From assembly GCA_022577435.1 (NCBI GenBank), contig JAKOON010000006.1, positions 9,856,001 to 9,920,000 of the forward strand: 64,000 nucleotides of DNA, in the 5' to 3' direction. The position numbers were made by a program, and so were the translations under genes. This document shows, in pieces, positions 56,042-64,000 of this stretch (positions are counted from its first letter, which is position 1; each line of letters opens with the position of its first letter). The notes under the pieces were generated by a model, which worked only from the letters and a program-made list of their open reading frames with translations, did no database searches and was not told the origin of the DNA. Source of the DNA: Embiotoca jacksoni (Eukaryota > Chordata > Actinopteri > Embiotocidae).

Positions 56042-59000
56042 GTAAGTTTGTTGCTGCTGTTCAGACTGATGTGTAAATTGTATTCAGAAAAGGAAGTCAT
56101 CTGGAGTACTTTTTTTTTTTTAAAAACATAGAAAAGAACCCTTTAGTGAATCCAAATGAAAATGTGAGAGACTTTGGCTGTTAGATTAATTTAACTTTGG
56201 TGGTTTGTTGGTCAGAGTTTATAATGTTATCATGTGGCTGTTCCCCCCCAATCTGGTATACATTTAATGGATGGCTTGAAAATGACTAAATAAGAATTCA
56301 GAAATAGGAATAAACATATTCCAATTGTATTTTGTAGCACTATGTTAACTGCTGCAGTAGTTGAATCTTTTTACACTGCATTCATAATATGCATTATTTG
56401 TTGCCCTCTACGACCTGGCTGCAAAAATGTTTCTAAAATAGCACCAAAAAAAAAATAAAAAAAATCTGTCTTTTGAAACTTACTCATATCTTTATGAATT
56501 CACGATATGAATTATTTGATCGAAACATCTGTTTGTTTCCGACAAGTTTGCAGTGACGTTCGGTTCCTCGAGCGGCGTGAAGGTGAATCAGTGGTTCTCC
56601 CCTGCGTGCTTGAGCAGAAGGACCCCGCTCCCTTCGGCGTCTACCTGAGACGCAGCTGGCTGAGTCCCGGCGAGCTGCTGTTCGTGTACAGCGGCTCCCC
56701 GGTCAGCGTGACCGACGATGCGTCCAAAAACCGCACCAGTGTCAGCGGCGACCCGAGCCTCGGTGCTCTGAACGTCACCATCTCTCAGCTGCGGGCCGGC
56801 GACACTGACCGCTACTGCTGTGACTTTGTTGTGGACAACCCTGCTGCTGAAGACATACACATACACGGGCTGACTGAATTCTTCCTCCTTGTTAGTGGTG
56901 GTGGTGGTGGTGAGTGTTTTTTTTTGTTGGTTTTTTTTGTGTTCCCCTCCCCCCCCCCACCCCCTCCTTCTCACACGCTTCATGTGTTGCCCACGGGGAG
57001 GTAAACTTTCCACAAAACGAGAAGGTCAAAACGTATGCACACAGGAAATGCTCTTGGCTCAGCGAACATTGTTAAAGGTCAAAGTATACTTTATGGAAGT
57101 GGTGATAATATTGATTAAAGAAGTGAGGGGCGCTAGAGGTGGACGTATCCCAACGGGCAGGATGTTTCAATACCTGGCAACCCCAAAAGTTCCCTTTTAG
57201 TATCGCATTCCACCTATTTAGAAATCAACACCTATTTAAGCCTTTAATAACTCCGGTTCATAGACCCTATTTAAATAATGCCTTACTAATATCATAAAGT
57301 CTTTTTTTTTTTTTCCTTTGGGGCGTAAAATGTCCAGCGTGTTTCGGAAACATCTTAAAAGGTCGAGCTCATCGGCGGTGATGATCACGTCCTCCCATCT
57401 CAGCTGCTTGCCTTTCTTTCATCACTTGATTCACATTCACATTTTTTCTCGAAATGACTCGCTGTGGTTAGTTGTTTTTAAGTGTGTGAGAGTCAGAAGT
57501 CCGCTAATATATATGCAGTGCCAAATTTGAAAATACAACCTTCCACTCACATTATTAAAGTTTCACTCAGTATATCAATAATTCTGGGTCTTCAAACCTA
57601 AAATAAATAAGTTAATTAAAAAAAAACTGTGACAGCGGACCTGCACATTTTCTGGAAGTGCAAATGTTTCCCGCTGTTTGATAAAACTCGACAGCTGCTT
57701 CTCTCACTGTTTAAAATGAGTGGCGCCCCTGTCCGTTACATCCGTCTTATTATTCCCTTTCCCCCCCCCCTCCTCTGGAGATGGCCATGAGTCGGTGGAC
57801 ATGGATCTGGTAGAGACGTGTGCTGGGGGTTCAGCAGTGCTGCCCTGTTTCTCCCCTCATGGGGAGGGATTGGCTGTGGAGGGGGTAAGTCTGAAGCGCC
57901 GGAGGGGCCGGGCACCTGTGGAGGTTTTGTACAACTCAAAGCGACACCGCAGCAGCAGCAGCAGCAGCAGCAGCCGCCCTCCTCAGTTCCCCGCTGAGAG
58001 GGTCCAGCTGTCCTCGGCGCCGAGCCCCGGCGGCCTCACCTACAACCTCACCCTGCAGCAGCTGCAGCCGGAGGACAGCGCCCTGTACAGCTGCCAGCTG
58101 CTCCTGCGTGACACGCCCGAGCGCAGCACCAGCCTAGGGAGACGCGTGGTCTTTGTTTCTGTGAAAGGTGGGTCCAGTGATAGTGGGAGTTGATCACCAG
58201 GTGACTTCAGCTGACTGGCTTTTTTTTTTTTTTTTTTTCTTCTTCTTCTTCCTCAGGCTTTTGAAATGAAAATAGGATTTCTCCTCTTACTGCGTTTTTT
58301 TGTTTTTTGTTTTCTGTTGTTGCACTCGTGTTTTATCTCCTGCATTTTGTGTTGTTTCATTTACCATCAGCCCACCAGTGATGTCGGAACGTTTCTGGCT
58401 TCGGCTACTAATGATATAAATAACAACGGATGTTACACTGAGTAGGTTCAGGTTTTGTGGGGCCTTTACAGCCTCTGAAGCGAATGCAAAACAAAAAAAA
58501 CCCACTGTCAGTTGCTCAACCGTAGTGTTCCCGTTTTAACTTTCTTTTTTTTTTAAGAACACGTTTTTTGCTTGCACAGTCATCCTTTTCGTAACAATGA
58601 AAGAACAAAAAAAAAAAAAATTCAACCTCAAAATGAACAACAACAATGCACACAATCTGTCCAACGAATGAAAAGGAAAACAAAACAGCCATCCAGCTTT
58701 AGGATCACCCTTCATCCACATTGAAATGCAATTGTGAGCTTTAAAGGTGTAATATGTACGATTTAAGGACCTGATGTAATACCACGTTGTCCTTTAGGAG
58801 GCGATATTGAGTCAGTGTAGCGTCCAGTCTGCCGGTCCGGCTCCGAGTCTCAGCAGTTTGGTTGAAGTTTGCGTATTCTTGCTCTGCCACTTGTCTGTTG
58901 ATCGAATACAAATTAAAAAAAAATGATGATCGGGTTTTTACTGTACGGTTTGTGTGGGTGATGATCTGCAGTGACGATCTGTTGACACATCTCCAAACAA

Positions 59001-60548
59001 TATCAACAAATCCGATGAAAAAAAAAATCAATGAACCGATCCTACTACTAAAAATGATAGTTTTTTTTTGGTTTTAAAAACATAATAATTTACATCTTCA
59101 TGTGGAGCAACAGAGTCAGGAAGTCAGAAAGATCTGAGAAACGGTCACTTTAATGAGTTTGGGTTTTTGGGACATTAAGAAAAAAAATATAGTGTAGGAC
59201 ACTTTTTATGGTTATAAGAAAAATACCAATAAGAACTTGACACGGAAGTATTTGAATTGATTATTATATTTGAGGTATTAAATGGTGTTCTGCTGATGTC
59301 CCACTTATTTCACTGTGCAAACTGAACAGCTGACATCTCCGGATAACATCAGAACTACCGTTTGGTGATCCTATTTGTTCGTTGACCCTTTTCACCAACG
59401 TTTTTCGGGACGTCCAACCCCTCATCCTCACTTTGTACAGAAGCTCGGCTTTCCCACGCCGTCGTCCCCTCAATACAGTTTACTTATTCAAAGTGCAGCC
59501 CGACGGTGCGTAGTAAGTTCGTTTCGGTGGTCTCTTCTGTTCCTACTGAACGCTGTCGCGCTTGGGCTGTCGTTGCGCCACTTTTATAGCCATCTGTGTT
59601 TTGTTTTTTTATGTAACAGTGTTTTAGGACTGCGGACAATATAAACGGCACGCCGAAAGGATGACGCCCGAGTCGGAGTGACGAGGACGCGGTGCAGCGG
59701 GCCGGTGTCAAACTTCGTTTGATCTTCACCGTTTTCTGTCCCTCTTGTGCTTCTCCGCAGGCGAAGAGTGCAGCTGCTCCGCCTACTCCGCCGCGCTTTA
59801 CGCCCTGTCCTCGGCCGTGGCCCTTTTCCTCCTCCTGCTGCTCCTCATCGCACTTGTGGCGATTTATAAAGTGAGTTGGCTTCGTAGCTCGGTAACGCGC
59901 CGCTCAGAGGCTGCAGAACAATAAGAGAGGAAGTGTAACTGCTGTATTGCCACGAACAGCACATGCCTGTTGAGATTGCCAAATTTCCTCTGCAGCTCAC
60001 CACAAAACCGCACAAACGTCTGGCAGCCGGTTGTTCTCGTTGTTTTTTTTTTTTTTTAAACTTCCGCGAGGGAGGTGCTGAAACGCAATTTCACTTGTTG
60101 CTTGTTTTCATTAGTTTTTAATAGTGTTGAACTAGTGCTTTTTTTTTTTTTTCCCTCCTCCCATGTGGCTCTGAAAGATGTCACGGCGAGGTGCAGTCTT
60201 GGGTAAGACTTCCTATTAAGGACGTCTGAAGCGAAAATGACAAACTTAGATTTTAACACAGGAAACTGAGCGCGTTGCTCTCTGTTTGCACCCTTCACTG
60301 ATTTGTTTTCCTCCCGTTTCGATGGCTGTCAGGGTAAAGCTCGCCGCAGAGTCAAGTCACATCCTGCCGCCCCGATCTACGAGGAGATGACTGGGCTGCA
60401 GCCCCTCGGTGGAAAGGTGGCCCCCCGCCGTTGGGAGGAAGCGGAGACCTCCGAGTACAGAAACTACACGGTGAAGAAATCCTGTCCCGGGAACCATTAC
60501 GAAAGCCCCAGCGGGGACCTCCGCCCCAGGAGTGAGTCTCACACTTAA
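55978..60548 (+). CDS. CD7-like type I membrane receptor with two V-type Ig domains (five exons)
   Basis: Exons: 55978-56041, 56547-56906, 57781-58167, 59761-59870 and 60333-60548; all join in frame with GT-AG introns to give 378 aa. Residues 1-21 are a signal peptide. Ig V-like domain 1 (residues 22-141) has Cys41 and the YCC motif at 111-113. Ig domain 2 (about 142-270) has LPC at 162-164 and DSALYSC. An acidic/cysteine stalk precedes a Leu/Ala membrane helix (about 282-305) and a basic stop (ARRRVK). The tail has YEEM (323-326, a PI3K p85 SH2 motif), YRN (349-351, a Grb2-type motif), Tyr352 and Tyr363. VYLRR and the YEEM tail resemble CD7 (one Ig domain and a YEDM motif in human), so a CD7-antigen-like lymphocyte receptor is the best call. 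Another fish Ig receptor is possible. The last exon could in principle use a donor at 60531, but AATAAA at 60778 supports termination here. Confidence 0.7.
56547..56906 (+). CDS. CD7-like gene exon 2 (first Ig V domain)
   Basis: The whole domain is in one exon, phase 1 to phase 1, typical of Ig-family exons. The acceptor that keeps frame is cgacaag at 56541-56546, not the tttgcag nine bases later. The donor lies in a GTG repeat; 56907 (gtgagt) fits best. Confidence 0.75.
57781..58167 (+). CDS. CD7-like gene exon 3 (second Ig V domain)
   Basis: The exon is 387 bp, phase 1 to phase 1, acceptor ctctggag, donor gtgggt. It encodes an Ig V-like domain with an eight-serine (AGC)8 tract at 57951-57974. 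Confidence 0.8.
57951..57974. repeat. In-frame (AGC)8 coding microsatellite
   Basis: Eight AGC codons encode residues 199-206 (poly-Ser) in the second Ig domain, between SKRHR and RPPQF. Confidence 0.95.
59761..59870 (+). CDS. CD7-like gene exon 4 (transmembrane)
   Basis: The exon is 110 bp, acceptor tctccgcag, donor gtgagt. It encodes a short Cys-containing stalk and a membrane helix rich in Leu, ending IALVAIYK. Confidence 0.82.
60333..60548 (+). CDS. CD7-like gene exon 5 (cytoplasmic tail)
   Basis: The exon is 216 bp including TAA, acceptor gctgtcag. It encodes a 71-residue tail with the Tyr motifs YEEM, YRN and YESP. Confidence 0.75.
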   Translation, partial: GKARRRVKSHPAAPIYEEMTGLQPLGGKVAPRRWEEAETSEYRNYTVKKSCPGNHYESPSGDLRPRSESHT

Positions 60549-60777
60549 AACGTTTCACCTTCTCCGGACCGACTCGACATCTCAGCTGCCTCAAACTCAC
60601 CGGACTCTTGATTGGCGCTCTGAAGTTTCCTAGCTTACGTCCTTCCTCGTGCAGCTTTTCAATTTTGTGTTTATTTGTTGTTGCTGGTTTATACTTTTTT
60701 TTTTTTTTTTTTTTTTTTTATTGGAGCATTTTCCTCACAACTTTTATAAACGTATTTAGCTGCCACTGTTGTAAGCA

Positions 60778-60783
60778 AAATAA
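60778..60783 (+). terminator. CD7-like gene polyadenylation signal
   Basis: AATAAA lies 230 bp after the stop at 60548 and is followed by T/GT-rich sequence (gatgtattttgtgatg). The position is consistent with a short 3' UTR. Confidence 0.6.
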
Positions 60784-61241
60784 AACCTCGTTTCCAAGTT
60801 TTATATTACATATGTTATATAATATGATGTATTTTGTGATGCAACACATTCTGGAAAATCAACTAAGAAATGAATTAAAAAAAATAAATAACCACACGTG
60901 AACCGAATCCATCAATTTGAAGCTATCCTGACAGTTTCTTTTGTCAACAAACCGAAGTAATGTTTGCATTCACCGTTTCTCACCGAAGCCCAACGAGGCC
61001 CGACAAACATGTTCAATCCTCTTCCTCATTAAACAATTGTACAGAAAATCTTTGGACTTTATTTCCATTATTGTTTACTTCTTCTTCACTGCTACTTTTA
61101 CTTGTATTTCCACCAGCTGTTAATGATCAATGAAATAGCATACAAAAAAAAAAAAAAAAAAAGAGTCCCATCTTACGTCATACTTGTGGACAGGATACTA
61201 ATTGTTAAAACCGTTTGCTCCGTAGCACCAATTGTGGTAAA

Positions 61242-61268
61242 AACAACAACAACAACAACAACAACAAC
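61242..61268. repeat. (AAC)n microsatellite
   Basis: About nine AAC units lie between the two convergent transcription units. Confidence 0.95.
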
Positions 61269-61485
61269 CTCCACAGCTTGACCGGTGCGCATGCCCACAG
61301 AGCGTGCTCGGTACGAGTTCGTCCGTGGCGTGGAAATGTCACCGGACTAAAAAAAACCAAAAAACGTATACCGAGAAACACAAGAATTTAGCCGCTGATT
61401 ATATCCTTGATTAGGATTGTGTGTGCTCCCTAACCAAGAGCTTGAATGTAAAAAAAAAAACAAAAAAAACCCCACTTTTAATTCC

Positions 61486-61535
61486 ATCTATTTTCTTCCG
61501 CTTATCTGGGATCTGGTCGCGGTGGCAACAACCTG
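61486..61535 (+). mobile_element. Fish dispersed-repeat fragment
   Basis: ccatctattttcttccgctt followed by atctgg.atctggtcgcggtggc is a frequent motif at the end of fish non-LTR elements. Only about 50 bp are present. Confidence 0.5.
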
Positions 61536-61695
61536 TTTTAGTTTATATGTAAAATTCTGCACAAGTACTTTATGTCATTAATGTTAAAAAAAAAAAAACA
61601 TATTAAATAAATACAAACACTTCAGCCTTAAAAAAAAAAAAACAACAACAACCAACAACAACAAGACGCCCAGTAACAGCCAAGAAAATTCATAA

Positions 61696-61701
61696 TTTAT
61701 T
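61696..61701 (-). terminator. Polyadenylation signal of a convergent minus-strand gene
   Basis: TTTATT on the + strand is AATAAA on the minus strand. Read on that strand it is followed 30-60 bp later by a GU/U-rich downstream element (repeated gttgtt, then T12), a typical cleavage context. Confidence 0.6.
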
Positions 61702-64000
61702 AATATAGTCCGAAAGAAGCTCCATAATTCATGGAAACGTTTTTTTTTTTTTTTTCCCGCTGCATGTCTTTAACAATCACATTCTATGAGGAGAAAAAGA
61801 ACAACATTAAAAGCCACAACTTTTGTATTTCAGTTACAGACATATTTCCTTAATGTTTTTTTTTTCTCAAAAGTAAAGAGAAAGGCAAAGGCAAAGTACC
61901 CCCACTCCCCCCCCCTCCCCCCACCCCCCTTAAAAAAACCGACAGCCTTAAAAGTCATGGGCTTTTTTTTTTTTTTCTTTCTTTTTTTCTCTTTTTTCTT
62001 CAGTACAACCCACAGTGCTTTAGCAGAAGGATAAGCGCTCATTGGTTAAGAATTACACAGCATGATGATGCAATGTAAAGTTTTGATAAAACATTAGATG
62101 AGGATGGGGGGTAAGGGGGTGGGAGGAGTGGAAGAAATTTGAGCAAAAGACAAAAAAAAAAAAATATATATATATATAAAAACAAAAGGAAAAGGGAAAA
62201 ACAACACAACCCTACATCAAACCCTGAACCCCAGAGTCCGAGTCGACAAAACGCCGCCGTAGAGCAGCGGCCTCTTCCCTCCCACTTGTGCATAGATCAT
62301 GATCCTTTAAAAACCAGCTTCATTCCTCCACTTCAACCTGCCTCAGAAAACCATCCGTTACACGTTAGGAAATCTCTCAACTATTGGATACCTGTCCGAG
62401 AACAGACATATTAACAGACAGGAGAGATGATTTCAAAAAAAAAAAAAAAGGGGAAAAGAAAAGTCTTGCATGACGCTCCTGAACTACAGGATGGAAACTT
62501 AAAAGAACAAAAACATACAAATGCATTTTCTGACACCGTCTTTTCTTTTTTTTAACAATCAAACCATTGATCATTGTTTAAATGTAAAGCAATTTCTACT
62601 CAGATTTCACATGTAAAGCGCTCCACTTTTCTCAAAAGGTGATTCTCAGTCTTATTTGGTAAATATGTAACTTGCTACGAACATTTTTTGTTTTTTTGTT
62701 TTAAAAGGAACAATGGTACTCTCTATATTCTGTTAAACTCATAGACTTCAGTGCTTGCTCGGAGTTTAATAGTTTTCAATTGCTTTTTCTTTTTTTTCTT
62801 TTTTTCTTTTTCTTTCACACAAACATCAAACCTAGAAATGATGGAGTTGGTATCTGGAACCCTGGCCTTCCTGAGACAAAATCCACATCTTTTATGAGTG
62901 TGCAAGATAGTGAGCAAACTGCCGTCGCAGTATTACAGAAAACATCGAATCACAACTTAATACATACAGAGATAGTCTATCGACACTGACAGAGAAATGA
63001 AAACTTGAAATATGACACAACACTGATCAATCCCAGAGTTCTTGAAAGTAGCATAAATCTTCATTTTGCAAAATTTTCATGTCCATATTTGATGGAAGAT
63101 GAAATTTGTCCTCTTTTTTTTTTTTGAAACAACATTCCTGTTTATAAATTCCTATTTCCTTGAACTTCGGACAAATGAAATGCTTGTAAACAACGGGTGG
63201 CTTTTGCAAAACAAAAACAGAAAAGATAGGCACCTCTGAAATGAGTCTTGTAACAAACTCACCTCCCACACTTTATCCCTTTCCATTTCTCCATGAAGTT
63301 AACATCGGGATCACTAGTCCTTCTACAGCTAGCTATGGCCACAGTTCTTTTTTTTTTTTTTTTTCCTCCTCCCCCCCTTTTTTTTGTTTTGTAGTTTTTT
63401 TTTGGCAGTTTTTTTCTTTTTTGATTTTTTTTTTTTTTCCAAAAGTTTTTTTTTTTGTTGTATAATTGGAACAAAATGGTGCAATACTCAATGATAATCC
63501 TCGTATGGGATTATTCCACAATAAAAGCCACTATAAGGTAGATAAACTTTTTACAGATAGAATGAAAAACAAAGTCCTTGAGTAAACATGTACACATGAA
63601 TTGTCACCGTCACCCCTCCGTACTTAGACTCGTTTACCTACGATTAGCTGAGTGAGGGGTAGAAGACACTCAGTGCAACGTTAGAAGATAACTATCAGAA
63701 TCGTTTTTGACAGAACACAAACAAAACAAACAAAAACAAAAAAATGAATAACATACTGAGTGGAACATAACAGCAGGCCGTGTGCCCTGCACACACAGTT
63801 TCTTGAGCACACATTCATACAACCATCTGACTTTCAAGCACACATCTAAGATGACTTTTTTTTTTTCTTCTTCTCAAAGATTTTGTATTTGTAACTTAAT
63901 GCAATACATATTTGATATTTTCTAAAAGCCCCTAAGTGTACCTGTCAGATGGAGGAAAAAAAGAAAGAAAGAAAAAAAAAAAAAAAAGAATTACTGACTT
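61702..64000 (-). other. Probable long 3' UTR of a minus-strand gene lying beyond the right edge
   Basis: This 2.3 kb has no coding exon on either strand, is AT-rich with many homopolymers, and ends at the minus-strand poly(A) signal at 61701-61696. The gene itself is not in the window, so it cannot be named. Confidence 0.45.

Larger units (their letters stand above)
56042..60332 (+). other. Introns of the CD7-like gene
   Basis: The introns are 505, 874, 1593 and 462 bp. They are rich in T/A homopolymers. A short fish-type repeat (aaaggtgtaatatgtacg) begins at 58743. No further exon is supported. Confidence 0.6.

Noticed and set aside
56588..57013. A 141-codon minus-strand frame over the first Ig exon
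   Set aside because: It is the complement of the Ig-domain coding sequence; no splice-compatible minus-strand gene fits.
62039..63521. Short frames rich in Lys or Phe near the right edge
   Set aside because: They are translations of A/T homopolymers in what is probably a 3' UTR.

Overview
The window is vertebrate nuclear DNA, almost certainly from a ray-finned (teleost) fish. Genes have many small exons with GT-AG introns and long AT-rich introns full of (CA/GT)n microsatellites. Several dispersed repeats look typical of fish: an L2-type LINE 3' end, tRNA-derived SINEs and hAT MITEs. The gene order rhbdl3-znf207 matches human 17q11.2. No bacterial, CRISPR or phage structure is present.

Layout. 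(1) 1-39630: rhbdl3 (rhomboid-like 3) on the + strand, seven coding exons running from the EF-hand exon to the stop codon. The first coding exon lies off the left edge. Intron 4 is complicated. It carries an inverted, about 99% identical copy of rhbdl3 exon 3 with its flanking intron. Between the two arms lie the real exon 4, an LTR-like repeat with an internal degenerate tandem array, and an intronless 357-codon coiled-coil gene that I do not recognise. That gene is preceded by an RFX X-box palindrome and a CRE-like site. Intron 5 is large and carries a hAT MITE with its target-site duplication, SINE copies and a 71-bp tandem duplication. (2) 39631-43400: rhbdl3 3' UTR and intergenic DNA. (3) 43429-51610: znf207 (BuGZ) on the + strand, 11 coding exons for 474 aa, with a CCAAT/YY1-type promoter, both zinc fingers, a Met/Pro-rich region, the GLEBS (Bub3-binding) motif and one non-canonical GC-AG intron. 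(4) 51630-55977: intergenic, with a second hAT-like element. (5) 55978-60548: a five-exon type I membrane receptor with two V-type Ig domains and a tail carrying YEEM and YRN motifs, most like CD7. (6) 61670-64000: probably the long 3' UTR of a convergent minus-strand gene entering from the right.

The genes are functionally unrelated: an intramembrane protease homologue, a spindle-assembly/splicing zinc-finger protein, a lymphocyte-type receptor and a nested coiled-coil protein. The most unusual part is 16.6-23.6 kb, where an inverted repeat made from a coding exon encloses another exon and a separate single-exon gene with its own recognisable promoter motifs.
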